Source: CAXQZU01 sp964228555 | Lineage (GTDB): Bacteria; Planctomycetota; PLA2; JAEUHO01 | Assembly: GCA_964228555.1 (NCBI GenBank) | Contig: CAXQZU010000041.1 | Span: 16,912-80,911, forward strand | DNA length: 64,000 nucleotides | Reading direction: 5' to 3' | Shown: in pieces, positions 27,805-36,553 of the stretch | Layout: each line of letters opens with the position of its first letter | How positions within the stretch are numbered: position 1 is the first letter of the stretch | Position numbers and translations under genes: made by a program | Notes under the pieces: generated by a model | What the model was told of the DNA's origin: nothing | The model's database searches: none | What the model saw: only the letters and a program-made list of their open reading frames with translations

Positions 27805-28578
27805 GTGTCGCAGCGCCTCACCCTAGCCACCTGGAACATCCACAAGGGCATCGGCACGGACGGCCGCTACCGCCTCGACCGCACCATCCACGTGCTCAAG
27901 GGCCTGGACGCGGACATCGTGTGCCTGCAGGAGGTGGACGAGTCCGTGGCCCGTAGCCGCCACGAGAGCCAAGTGCACCGGCTGGCGCGCGAGCTGGGCT
28001 ATCCGCATGCGGCGCTGGGCCTGAACGTGCGCGTGGGCAGCGGCGCCTACGGCAGCGCCACGCTCTCGCGGGTGCCGCTCTGGGACGTGCGCAACGTGGA
28101 CCTGACCGTGCCGCCCAAGAAGCGCCGCAGCGCGCTGGTGACCCGCGTGGAGCACGGCGGGCCCGGCGGCTGGCTGCTGGCCAACGTGCACCTGGGCCTG
28201 ATGCACCTCGAGCGCAAGGTGCAGGTGCGACGCTTGCTGGCCCACATCGTGGAGGACATCCCGCCGGGCCACCCGGTGGTGATCGCCGGCGACTGGAACG
28301 AGTGGGGGCGACGCCTCGTGCAGGGGGCCCTCCACGAGGCACGCTTCCACCTCGCGCGCCTCGACCACCACCCGCCGCGCGGCGAGGCGACCTGGCCGAG
28401 CCTGCGGCCGCTGGTGTGCCTCGACCGCGTGCTCTACCGCGACCCGGTGCGCGTCCACCACGTCCAGTGCGTGCTGGACGCCGCCACGCGCACGGCCAGC
28501 GACCACCTGCCCGTGGTGGTGGAACTGGAGGTGCCGGGCCCCTCGTGGCACCTGCCCGCCGCCGACCCTACGCCTTGA
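27805..28578 (+). CDS. endonuclease/exonuclease/phosphatase family protein
   Basis: A 257-residue metal-dependent hydrolase of the EEP fold. The motifs are TWNIHKGIG at the start, CLQEVD, NVHLGL, the GDWNEW metal site and SDHLPVVVE at the end, with the catalytic His. There is no signal peptide, so it is cytoplasmic; substrates could be DNA, sugar phosphates or phospholipid head groups. I start at GTG 27805, just ahead of the first conserved strand; TACTGG (27762-27767) is a weak promoter candidate. It converges with the aminotransferase and the two coding regions overlap by 11 bases. Confidence 0.88.
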   Translation: MSQRLTLATWNIHKGIGTDGRYRLDRTIHVLKGLDADIVCLQEVDESVARSRHESQVHRLARELGYPHAALGLNVRVGSGAYGSATLSRVPLWDVRNVDLTVPPKKRRSALVTRVEHGGPGGWLLANVHLGLMHLERKVQVRRLLAHIVEDIPPGHPVVIAGDWNEWGRRLVQGALHEARFHLARLDHHPPRGEATWPSLRPLVCLDRVLYRDPVRVHHVQCVLDAATRTASDHLPVVVELEVPGPSWHLPAADPTP

Positions 28579-29764
28579 GGCGCGTGGCGATGCGCTCGGC
28601 GGCGGCGCGCGTGGCCTCCACCGACGGCACCAGCGCGAAGCGCACGTGGCCCGCGCCCGGATTGCTGCCGTCGGCCACGGGATCGCTGAGCCACTCGCCC
28701 GGCGTGGCCACCACGGCAATCTCGGGAGCCAGCAGGCGGCCTGCGAAGTCGATCCCGCTCATGCCGCGCGGGGCGCGCTGCCACAGGTAGAGCGTGCTGT
28801 CGGGCACGCGCACCTCCAGCCCGGCCCGGCGCAGGCCGTCGCACAGGATGTCGCGCTTGGCGCGGTACTCCTCGCGGAACGCGGCCACGTGCGCCTCGTC
28901 GGCCAGCGCCGCCACGGCCGCGTCCTGGATGAAGGTGGGCGTGCCCGAGTCGATGTTGGTCTTCACCTTGCGGAACATGGACACGAGCCGGGCGTCGCCG
29001 CAGGCCCAGCCCACGCGCCAGCCCGTCATGGCGCTGCGCTTGGACATGCTGAAGAAGGCGAGGCAGCCCTCCTTGCTCACCTCCAGCGCGCAGGGCGGCG
29101 GGCCCTGCGTGAACCACACCTCGCTGTAGGCCTCGTCGCTGAGCACCACCCACCCGTAGCGACGCGCCCGCTCGAAGAGGCGCTGGTAGAAGTCGCGCCC
29201 GGCCACGGCCCCGGTGGGCGAGTTGGGGTAGCAGGTCCAGATGGCCTTGGCGCGGCGCGCAACGTCCTCGGGGATGGCGTCGAGGTCGGGCAGGAAGCCG
29301 TGGCGAGCCTCCAGCGGGTAGAACCACGGCGTGCCCTCGGCGAACTGCGTGCCGCGCTTGTAGGGCGGGTAGCCCGGCGAGGGCATCAGCACCACGTCGC
29401 CCGGGTCCACGAGGCCCTCGTGCACGTTGAAGACGGCTTCCTTGCTGCCGATGGTGGCGCAGATCTCGGTGGCCGGGTCCAGCGTCACGCCGAAGCGCCG
29501 CTGCATCCAGCCGGCCACGGCCTTGCGGTAGCCCAGGTCGCCGGCGTAGTCCGGGTAGCCGGAGCAGGCGCGCTCGTCCACGGCGGCCTTGAGGCGCTCG
29601 CGCACCAGCGCGGGCGTGGCCACGGTGGGATCGCCCACGCCGAAGTCGGTGGGGGTGATGCCTTGGGCCTGCAGGGCCGCGACGCGCTTCTGCACCTCGT
29701 CGAAGGCGTAGCCGCCAAGGCGCTGCAGGCGCTGGGAGGGGACGAAGGGACGGGGTTCGCTCAT
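28568..29764 (-). CDS. class I/II PLP aminotransferase, possibly for diaminopimelate synthesis
   Basis: A 398-residue fold-type I aminotransferase. It has GDPTVATP and YPDYAGDLGYRKAV near the N-terminus, ATIGSKEAVFN, SPGYPPYKRG, CYPNSPTGAV, DEAYSEVWF and the PLP lysine in SMSKRSAMTGWRVGW, with the arginine near the C-terminus in GHVRFALV. The family covers aspartate, alanine, succinyl-DAP (DapC) and LL-DAP (DapL) aminotransferases. Because asd and dapB occur in this window and no other DAP aminotransferase is seen, a DAP role is possible but unproved. CATGCT lies 7 bases before its ATG. Confidence 0.88.
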   Translation of the reverse strand: MSEPRPFVPSQRLQRLGGYAFDEVQKRVAALQAQGITPTDFGVGDPTVATPALVRERLKAAVDERACSGYPDYAGDLGYRKAVAGWMQRRFGVTLDPATEICATIGSKEAVFNVHEGLVDPGDVVLMPSPGYPPYKRGTQFAEGTPWFYPLEARHGFLPDLDAIPEDVARRAKAIWTCYPNSPTGAVAGRDFYQRLFERARRYGWVVLSDEAYSEVWFTQGPPPCALEVSKEGCLAFFSMSKRSAMTGWRVGWACGDARLVSMFRKVKTNIDSGTPTFIQDAAVAALADEAHVAAFREEYRAKRDILCDGLRRAGLEVRVPDSTLYLWQRAPRGMSGIDFAGRLLAPEIAVVATPGEWLSDPVADGSNPGAGHVRFALVPSVEATRAAAERIATRLKA

Positions 29765-29771
29765 GCGCAGG

Positions 29772-29777
29772 AGCATG
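29772..29777 (-). promoter_or_regulatory. -10-like hexamer CATGCT before the aminotransferase gene
   Basis: CATGCT on the minus strand ends 7 bases before the ATG at 29764, with no ribosome site. It faces away from the hexamer at 29847, so the 96-base gap holds two divergent leaderless-type promoters. Confidence 0.45.
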
Positions 29778-29846
29778 GACCGGAGGCCGGGCGGCGGCCA
29801 CCTTGGCGCGGGCCCGCCGCGGGGGCCGGCGCCCGTCCTGCGCGGG

Positions 29847-29852
29847 TACCAT
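29847..29852 (+). promoter_or_regulatory. -10-like hexamer TACCAT before the TPR metalloprotease
   Basis: TACCAT ends 8 bases before the ATG at 29861; no Shine-Dalgarno sequence lies between. Confidence 0.5.
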
Positions 29853-29860
29853 GCGCCGCG

Positions 29861-32818
29861 ATGCCCACCCGCGCGACGACGCTTCCGGCCCGCCTTGCCC
29901 TGCTGGTGCTGGTGCTCGCCTGCGTGCCGTGCCGCGGCCTCGCGCCGGCCGGGGCGGGCGAGGATGGCGCCGACGAGGAACGCACCGAGCGCATCGCGCT
30001 GCAGGTGGAGCGCGGCACCAAGGCCTTCCAGTCGGGCAACCATGACGAGGTGCGGGCGCGCATGAAGCGCCTCGCCGAGCTCGACCCGGCCCATCCGTTG
30101 CCCGCCTTGCTGCTGGCGCGCGTGGCCGAGCGCACCGGCGCCTACGAGGAGGGCCTGGCGCTGGTGGTGCCGGCGCACGAGGCTCGCCGCGAGGACCGCT
30201 CGCTGGCGGCGCTGCGCCTGGACCTGCTGCTGGAGCTGGGGCGGCTGGACGAGGCCGAGGCCCTCGCGCGCAGCCTGCTGGCGTCCACGCCCACGCACCT
30301 CGTGGCGCGCACCGTGCTGGGCCGCGTGCTCGAGGAACGCGGTCGCCGCAAGGAGGCCCTCGAGGCCTACGACGCGGTCGTGGCAGCCTACGCCAAGGTG
30401 GACGTGCAAGCCGCCGAGCTGCCCTTCGTGGCGGCAGCAGCCATCCGCGCCACGTGGCTCTCGCCCAATCCGGGCGACGACATGCTGCCCGACGCGTTGC
30501 GCCTGCTGGGCGAGCGCGTGAAGGCCGAGCCCGGCGACCTCGACCTGCTGCTGCAGTACGCCAGCGTGTGGCTGGAGGACCGGGGCAAGAACGGCCAGTC
30601 GACGGCGCGCAAGTACTTCACGCAGGCCCTCAAGGAGAACGAGGAGCTGGCGGACGCGCGCGTGGGCCTCGCCCGGGTCGCGCTGGTCTTCTACCAGCAA
30701 GACCAGGCCCTCCAGCAGCTGGATCGCGCACTGCAGTCCAATCCGCGCCACGTGCCTGCGCTCGCGCTGCTGGCCTCGGTGCACGTGGGCAACGGGGACT
30801 ACGAGAAGGCTGAGGCGCTGCTCGCCCGCGCGCTGGCCGTCAACCCCTCCAGCAAGGAGGCGCGCGCCGTGCGCGTGGCGCTGCTCACCATCACGGGCAA
30901 GGCGGCCGAGGCGGCCGAGCTGGCGGCCCGCGTGCTGGCCGATGACCCCTCCTACGGCCGCCTGTGGCTCGTGGTGAGCGACCTCGTGGGCGAGCGCCAG
31001 CGCCGCTACGACCGCGCGGCCGACTGGGCGCGCAAGGCGCTCGAGGTGGACCCGCAGGACGCGCTGGGCTACGTCACGCTGGGCGAGGCGCTGATGAACC
31101 TCGGGCAGACGGACGAGGCGCGCAAGGCGTTCCAGGAGGCAGTCTCGCGCAGCAAGCGCTACAGCGACGTCAAGCGGGACAACTGGCTCGAGAGCCTCGA
31201 TGCCATGGAGCGCTTCACGCGGGTGGAGACACCCCGGCTGCGCGTGCGCATGGCGCCCTCCGAGGCCAAGGTGTTCGAGCCCTACCTCGTGCCCCTGCTG
31301 GAAGAGGCGTGGGACACCCTCACGCGCAAGTACGGGCTCGAGCTCACGCCCGTGGTGCACGTGGATGCCTTCCACCGCATGGATGACTTCTCCGTGCGCA
31401 GCGTGGGCGTGCCGGGCCTGCCGGCGCTGGGCGTGTGCTTCGGCAAGGTCATCACGCTGCTGGGGCCCACCTCGCGCCCGCTGGGCTCGTTCTCGTGGTC
31501 GCGCACCGCGTGGCACGAGTTCGCCCACGTGGTGACGCTGGGCGTGAGCGAGGGCCAGGTGCCCCGCTGGCTCACCGAGGGCCTGAGCGTCTACGAGGAG
31601 CAGGCCCGCCGCCCGCGCTGGGGCCGCGACATGGACCGCGAGCTCTACGACCGCTGGCGCAACGGGCGCCTGCTGCGCATGGACCGCATCAACGCCGCCT
31701 TCCGCGGGCCCGACATCCTCTTCGCCTACTACCAGGGCGGGCTCATCGCCGAGCACCTGGCCGAGACGCGCGGCTTCCAGGTCATCCCCGCGATGCTGCG
31801 CATGTTCGCGCGCGACAAGACCACGGCCGAGGTGTTCCGCGAGGTGCTCAAGACCGAGCTCAAGGACTACGATGCCGAGTTCGAGGCCTTCGTGGCCCGG
31901 CGCGTGGGGGCGTGGCGCATGGTGCCGCGCTGGGATGACGCCAGCCTCGCCGCGTGGCGCGAGCGCGTGAAGCAGGCCCCGCAGGATGCCCTGGCCTGGG
32001 CCCGGCTGGGCCACGCGCACGCGCAGCGCGGCGTCGAGGTGGACGCCGCTGCGGCGCTGGGCAAGGCGCGCGCGCTGGCGCCCGCCGAGCCCGAGGTGCT
32101 GCTGCTGGAGGCCCTGCTGGCGCGCCGGGGCAAGCGGCTGGACATCGCGCAGGCGGCCTTCGAGCGGCTGCTGGCCGGCGGGGGCGACGACCTCGAGGCC
32201 CGGCTGTTCCTCGCGGCGCGCGCCCTCGAGAAGCCGGAGACGGCCGCGCAGGCCGTCGCGCACCTCGAGGCGGCCAAGCGCTGCTTCCCGCGCTACCTCG
32301 CCAAGGACAGCCCCTACCTCCAGCTGGCCAGCCTCTACCGGGCCGAGCAGCGGCTGGCGCAGTCCATCGCCGAGCTCGAGGCCTTTGCGGCCATCGCCGC
32401 CGAGGACATGACGGTGCGGCGCGAGCTGCTTGCCTGGTACAAGCAGCAAGGCGACCACGCAGGCGTGGCGCGCGTCTGCGAGGAGATGGTGGACGTGAGC
32501 CCCTTCGGGGCCGACCGGGGCGAGCCGCCCGACCTGGGCCTCCACCGCAGCTACGCCGAGGCGCTCGAGGCGCTGGGCCGCCGCGCCGAGGCGCTGCGCG
32601 AGCGGCGGGTGCAGGTGTGGCTGCTGGAGAGCCTGCCAGAGGCGGCGCGGCGCGAGGCGGGCGAGGTGCAGGACCGCTTGCTGCTGGGGCAGGCCCTGCT
32701 GGCCGAGGGCCGGCGCGAGGAGGCACGCGAGCAGGCCGCGGCGATCCTGCGGCTCGAGCCCGGCCACGTGGGCGCGCGCGTGCTACAACAGGAGGCTGCG
32801 GACGCGGCCGGGCGCTGA
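29861..32818 (+). CDS. exported TPR protein with gluzincin-type metalloprotease domain
   Basis: A 985-residue protein with a signal sequence (about 1-27; the VPCRGLAPAGAG end is ambiguous). TPR helices fill residues 45-440. A peptidase_MA-like domain follows (about 450-680) with the zinc motif H552-E553-F-A-H556 and a third ligand candidate E573 in WLTEGLSVYEE. More TPR helices run from 690 to 985. This TPR-protease-TPR layout is known from planctomycetes and deltaproteobacteria but the substrates are unknown. The ATG at 29861 has a hexamer 8 bases upstream. The DnaA-like gene follows 9 bases after its stop. Confidence 0.88.
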   Translation: MPTRATTLPARLALLVLVLACVPCRGLAPAGAGEDGADEERTERIALQVERGTKAFQSGNHDEVRARMKRLAELDPAHPLPALLLARVAERTGAYEEGLALVVPAHEARREDRSLAALRLDLLLELGRLDEAEALARSLLASTPTHLVARTVLGRVLEERGRRKEALEAYDAVVAAYAKVDVQAAELPFVAAAAIRATWLSPNPGDDMLPDALRLLGERVKAEPGDLDLLLQYASVWLEDRGKNGQSTARKYFTQALKENEELADARVGLARVALVFYQQDQALQQLDRALQSNPRHVPALALLASVHVGNGDYEKAEALLARALAVNPSSKEARAVRVALLTITGKAAEAAELAARVLADDPSYGRLWLVVSDLVGERQRRYDRAADWARKALEVDPQDALGYVTLGEALMNLGQTDEARKAFQEAVSRSKRYSDVKRDNWLESLDAMERFTRVETPRLRVRMAPSEAKVFEPYLVPLLEEAWDTLTRKYGLELTPVVHVDAFHRMDDFSVRSVGVPGLPALGVCFGKVITLLGPTSRPLGSFSWSRTAWHEFAHVVTLGVSEGQVPRWLTEGLSVYEEQARRPRWGRDMDRELYDRWRNGRLLRMDRINAAFRGPDILFAYYQGGLIAEHLAETRGFQVIPAMLRMFARDKTTAEVFREVLKTELKDYDAEFEAFVARRVGAWRMVPRWDDASLAAWRERVKQAPQDALAWARLGHAHAQRGVEVDAAAALGKARALAPAEPEVLLLEALLARRGKRLDIAQAAFERLLAGGGDDLEARLFLAARALEKPETAAQAVAHLEAAKRCFPRYLAKDSPYLQLASLYRAEQRLAQSIAELEAFAAIAAEDMTVRRELLAWYKQQGDHAGVARVCEEMVDVSPFGADRGEPPDLGLHRSYAEALEALGRRAEALRERRVQVWLLESLPEAARREAGEVQDRLLLGQALLAEGRREEAREQAAAILRLEPGHVGARVLQQEAADAAGR

Positions 32819-32827
32819 GGCCCGGGC

Positions 32828-34267
32828 GTGCGCGGGCGAGGGCAGGCGGTGGGCGAGTCCAGCAGCACCACGACGCGCGACGAGGCCTCGCGCCCCGGCC
32901 TGCCGCTGGCCCTTGCGCCCGGTGCCGTGGCAGGGCCCTGCTTGCTGCGCGAGGTGCAGGAGGCCTTGGCAGGCGAGCTGCTCGAGGACGTGGGCCGCAG
33001 CCGCTACCGCCTGTGGTTCCGCGACGTGGACGTGACGGCCGTGGATGGGGACTGCATCACGCTGGCCGTGCCCACCGAGGTGCATCGCTCGTGGATCGAG
33101 GTGGCCTTCGCCGGGGCCGTGCGCGAGGCCAGCGCGCGGGTGCTGGGGCCCGGCGTGCGCGTGGCGGTCACCGTGGGCGAGGCGCAGGGCGCCAAGCGTG
33201 CGTTGCGCGAGCGACTGCCGCAGGGCCCCGAGGCATGGGAGGCGCAGCTCACAGCCCAACGGCCGGCGCCCACGCTGGAGGGGTTCGTGCTGCCGGACGC
33301 CGAGCGCTGGGCGCTGGGCTTGCTGGAGCAGGTGGCCCGGGGCGAGGGGCCTCCCGGGGACGCGCCGCTGGTGCTCTACGGCGAGCCCGGAAGCGGCAAG
33401 ACCCACCTGCTGGAAGCGCTGGAGGCCCGCGTGGCCGCGCGTGCCCCGGGCGAGGCGCTTCGGCTGAGGGGCCGCACGCTCGCCCAGCGCGTGGGCAGCG
33501 CGACGCGGCCCGGGGCGCCCGGCACCGCCCTGCGCGCCTTGCGTGCCGACCTGGAGGCCCGCCGGCTGCTGCTGGTGGACGGCCTCGAGTCCGTCGCGGG
33601 GCGCCGCGCGACCGAGGCGGAACTGGCCCGGGTGCTGGAGCGCTCGGCGCTGGGCGGCCCACGCATCGTCGTGACCGCGGGCGCGCATCCAGGCGAGGTG
33701 GCCGGCCTGGAGGCCCGCCTGGCCTCACGCCTCGCGGCCGGCCCGGTGCTGGGCCTGCCCGCCGCCGGCCGGTCCCAGCAGGCGGCCGTGCTGCGCGCGC
33801 GCCATGCGCGGCAGGGGCTGGAGGCACCGCCGGAGGTGGTGGACGCCATCCTGTCAGGCACCGGCTCGATGCACGCCGCAGTGCTGTGGCTGGACCGCTG
33901 GGCAGTGGCCAGCCGGGCGCTGGGCCGCCCGCTGGAGGCAGCCAGCCTGCCCGAGGTCGCGCCGCCAGCCTCCACCAGCGTGGGGGAGGACGTGCTGCAG
34001 CGCACCAAGCGGGTGGTGGCCGGCCACTTCGGGGTGGACCCCTCCGTGCTGGAGCGGGCCACCAAGGTGCGCAGCGCGGCGCTGCCCCGCGCGGCCGCGC
34101 TCTACGTGGCCTGGCGTGCCACGGCCCTGCCGCTGGCGCGGCTGGCTCGAGCGTTCGGATTCCGCAGCCACAGCAGCGTGAGTCGCGCGCTGGGCGAGGT
34201 CAAGCGTCGTCGCCTCCAGGACCCTGAGCTGGAGCACGCCCTCGACGGGCTGCTGGCCCGGCTCTAG
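32828..34267 (+). CDS. divergent DnaA-family replication initiator homologue
   Basis: A 479-residue protein with DnaA layout: domain I-like segment (about 45-100, RYRLWFRDVDV), a linker, an AAA+ domain with Walker A GEPGSGKT (Lys191), and a C-terminal helix-turn-helix (about 390-475) containing LPRAAALYVAWRAT and FGFRSHSSVSRAL. Two canonical features are changed. Walker B reads LLVDGLES (Asp251-Gly252), where DnaA has two aspartates, and the GGRDHTTV signature reads GFRSHSSV. It may be the chromosomal initiator of a divergent lineage or a DnaA-like regulator. It sits ahead of tmk and holB. GAGG lies 7 bases before the GTG; GTG at 32849 is an alternative. Confidence 0.8.
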   Translation: MRGRGQAVGESSSTTTRDEASRPGLPLALAPGAVAGPCLLREVQEALAGELLEDVGRSRYRLWFRDVDVTAVDGDCITLAVPTEVHRSWIEVAFAGAVREASARVLGPGVRVAVTVGEAQGAKRALRERLPQGPEAWEAQLTAQRPAPTLEGFVLPDAERWALGLLEQVARGEGPPGDAPLVLYGEPGSGKTHLLEALEARVAARAPGEALRLRGRTLAQRVGSATRPGAPGTALRALRADLEARRLLLVDGLESVAGRRATEAELARVLERSALGGPRIVVTAGAHPGEVAGLEARLASRLAAGPVLGLPAAGRSQQAAVLRARHARQGLEAPPEVVDAILSGTGSMHAAVLWLDRWAVASRALGRPLEAASLPEVAPPASTSVGEDVLQRTKRVVAGHFGVDPSVLERATKVRSAALPRAAALYVAWRATALPLARLARAFGFRSHSSVSRALGEVKRRRLQDPELEHALDGLLARL

Positions 34268-34327
34268 CGCCGGGACCGCCGCGGGCACCGCCCCCGCGCG
34301 CGCGCACCACAGGCGGCCGGAGCCCCC

Positions 34328-34969
34328 GTGACCCACGATCGCCCTCCCGTGCCGGCCCTGGCCGGGCGCTTCGTCGTGCTCGAGGGCATGGACGGGTGCG
34401 GCAAGTCCACGCAGGCACGCCGGCTCGTGGAACGCCTGCGCGCGCAGGGTCGCACGGTCGTCCACACGCGCGAGCCGGGCGGCACGGTGGCGGGCGAGCG
34501 CATCCGGGCCGTGCTGCTGGACCCTGCGCTGGGGGAGGTCGACCCGCTCACCGAGGTGCTGCTCTACCAGGCCGCGCGGCGCCAGCTGGTCACGCAGGTC
34601 GTGCGCCCCGCGCTCGCACGCGGCGAGGTGGTCGTGTGCGAGCGCTGGCACTACGCCACACAGGCCTACCAAGGCGCGGCGGGGGGGGCCTCGGCCGAGG
34701 ACGTGCGCACCAGCAGCCGGCGGGCCACCGGCGGCCTCGAGCCCGACCGGGCCGTGCTGCTGGACCTGGACGACGCGGGCGCGCAGGCGCGCATGCAGCG
34801 CGAGCGTGACCGCATCGAGGCGCGCAGCGAAGGCTACCGCGCGCGCGTCGCCGCCGGCTTCCGCGACATCTTCCGCGGCGCGCCGCAGCGCATGCGCGTG
34901 GTGGCTGCGGCGGGCACGCCTGACGAGGTGGAGGCGAGGGTGTGGGAGGCCGTGCGTGACCTCTTCTAG
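34328..34969 (+). CDS. tmk: thymidylate kinase
   Basis: Phosphorylates dTMP. The 213-residue protein has the P-loop EGMDGCGKST, TREPGGT, LLYQAARRQ and a LID-like arginine region with RRATGGLEPDR. The DRY-type motif reads ERW in VVCERWHYATQAYQG, so a Glu replaces the usual Asp. Start is GTG at 34328. holB begins within its last 14 bases, a frequent tmk-holB pairing. Confidence 0.94.
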   Translation: MTHDRPPVPALAGRFVVLEGMDGCGKSTQARRLVERLRAQGRTVVHTREPGGTVAGERIRAVLLDPALGEVDPLTEVLLYQAARRQLVTQVVRPALARGEVVVCERWHYATQAYQGAAGGASAEDVRTSSRRATGGLEPDRAVLLDLDDAGAQARMQRERDRIEARSEGYRARVAAGFRDIFRGAPQRMRVVAAAGTPDEVEARVWEAVRDLF

Positions 34970-35987
34970 CGCGCAGGCCCCGGCCGCAGCGCTCCCGGCT
35001 GGGGTGACCGAGGTGCTTGCGCGCACGCTGGCGGGGGGCCGCATCTCGCCGGCCTACCTGCTGGAGGGACCGGACGCCCTCGCGTTGCGCGAGGCGGCCA
35101 CCGCCTTCGCGGCGGCACTGCTCTGCCCCCAGGGCCGGCTGGGCTGCCGCTGCGCGGGCTGCGCGCGGGCCTTGGCAGGCGTGCACCCGGACCTCGTGCG
35201 CCTCGGACGCGACCGGGCCACCGTGATCTCGGTGCAGGCGCTGGAGCCCGTGCTGGCACAGGCCCACACCCAGCCCATGGCGGGCGCGCGACGCGTGTTC
35301 ATCGTGGACCCCGCGGAAGCCATGGAGGCCGAGGGTGTCGCGCGCTACCTCAAGACGCTGGAGGAGCCGCCGCCCACGACCACGTTCCTGCTGGTGAGCA
35401 CCCGCCCGGAGCGCCTGCCCGACACGGTGCACAGCCGCTGCCGGCGCTTCACGCTGCCGCCCCTGCCCGACGACGCCCTCGCGCGCATGCTGGAGGCGCG
35501 CGGGCTCGAGCCGGCGCGAGCCGCGCGCGTGGCGCGCGCTGCGCACGGCTCGCTGGAGCGAGCACTGCGCATCCACGGCGACGACCTCGTGGCGCTGGCC
35601 GAGCAGGCGTGGCAGTCCGCGGCCGACCGCACGCCGCAGGCGGCCCGCACGGTGGAGCGCCTGCTGGCCGCACTGCAGGCTGCCGCCGCGGCACGGGCCG
35701 CCTTGCTCGAGGCGGGCGACCTGGCGGGCAGCAAGGCCCCGGACCGCAAGGGGGAGGCGCTGCGCGACACGCTGCGCGACCTGCTGCACGTGGTGGCGGT
35801 GGAGGCCCGCGAGGCCGCTGCGGGCCGCCCCGTGCAGGCGCCGCTGCCACTGGGGGCGCGCGACGGCGTGGACCTGCTGGCCCGCTGCGGGCGCCTCATG
35901 GCCGCGACCTCGGCGTTCGTCTCGCCCGCGGTGGTGCTCCACGACCTGCTGCGGGCCTTGCGCGGCGCCCAGCCCGGGGCGGCGTAG
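34956..35987 (+). CDS. holB: DNA polymerase III delta-prime subunit
   Basis: Part of the sliding-clamp loader. The 343-residue protein shows the delta-prime pattern: a P-loop position without Walker A residues (YLLEGPDALAL), the four-cysteine zinc module C-x7-C-x-C-x2-C around residues 48-60, FIVDPAEAME, YLKTLEEPP and the SRCRRF sensor segment. The last 120 residues are helical and poorly conserved. It starts at GTG 34956, overlapping the end of tmk by 14 bases. Confidence 0.9.
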   Translation: MTSSSAQAPAAALPAGVTEVLARTLAGGRISPAYLLEGPDALALREAATAFAAALLCPQGRLGCRCAGCARALAGVHPDLVRLGRDRATVISVQALEPVLAQAHTQPMAGARRVFIVDPAEAMEAEGVARYLKTLEEPPPTTTFLLVSTRPERLPDTVHSRCRRFTLPPLPDDALARMLEARGLEPARAARVARAAHGSLERALRIHGDDLVALAEQAWQSAADRTPQAARTVERLLAALQAAAAARAALLEAGDLAGSKAPDRKGEALRDTLRDLLHVVAVEAREAAAGRPVQAPLPLGARDGVDLLARCGRLMAATSAFVSPAVVLHDLLRALRGAQPGAA

Positions 35988-36169
35988 GCGGCTGTCAGGC
36001 ATCGCTGGAAGGTGCCTGTTCGGTGACACTCACGATCCACGCTGGGCGGCCGATCCTTAGGGGGCCGCGTCCCCATGGCGCGCGTGGTCCCGCCGGCTTC
36101 CGCCCGCTAGGGTGGTGCCCGGATGGCCGCGCGGCCCGCGGGGGCGGCCCTGGAGCCTGGACCGCAGCG

Positions 36170-36553
36170 ATGGACAAGGACGAACGCATCCTGGCGATCG
36201 TGCGCAAGCACCGCCATCGCTATGCGGCCGAGGCCTACGCCTTCGTGTTCGAGGCGCTGGACTACACGCTGCGCAAGCGCGGCGGCGTCCGTCGCCACAT
36301 CACGGGCCCCGAGATCATGGAGGGCGTGCGCCAGCTGGCGCTGGAGACCTTCGGATTCCTGGCCCGCGACGTGCTGCGCCGCTGGGGCGTCACGACGACC
36401 GACGACTTCGGCGAGATCGTCTTCCACCTCATCGACGAGGACTTGCTGCAGAAGACGGCCGACGACCGCAAGGAAGACTTCTGCGGCCTCTACGACTTCC
36501 GCGAGGCCTTCGACGCCTCCTTCGAGCAGGCCCTGCAGGGCGTCGAGGCCTAG
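36170..36553 (+). CDS. Minf_1886 family protein
   Basis: A 127-residue protein matching the Minf_1886 family: RHRYAAEAYAFVFEALDY, then RRHITGPEIMEGVRQLALETFGFLA, then GVTTTDDFGEIVFHLID. The family has no known function and is largely restricted to Planctomycetota and Verrucomicrobiota, making it the best lineage marker here. TAGGGT (36108-36113) lies 56 bases before the ATG. Its TAG stop and the convergent pgeF stop share one CTAG. Confidence 0.9.
   Translation: MDKDERILAIVRKHRHRYAAEAYAFVFEALDYTLRKRGGVRRHITGPEIMEGVRQLALETFGFLARDVLRRWGVTTTDDFGEIVFHLIDEDLLQKTADDRKEDFCGLYDFREAFDASFEQALQGVEA

Noticed and set aside
32819..34330. Replication origin beside the DnaA-like gene
   Set aside because: I found no cluster of TTATCCACA-like boxes and no AT-rich unwinding stretch in the flanking gaps.
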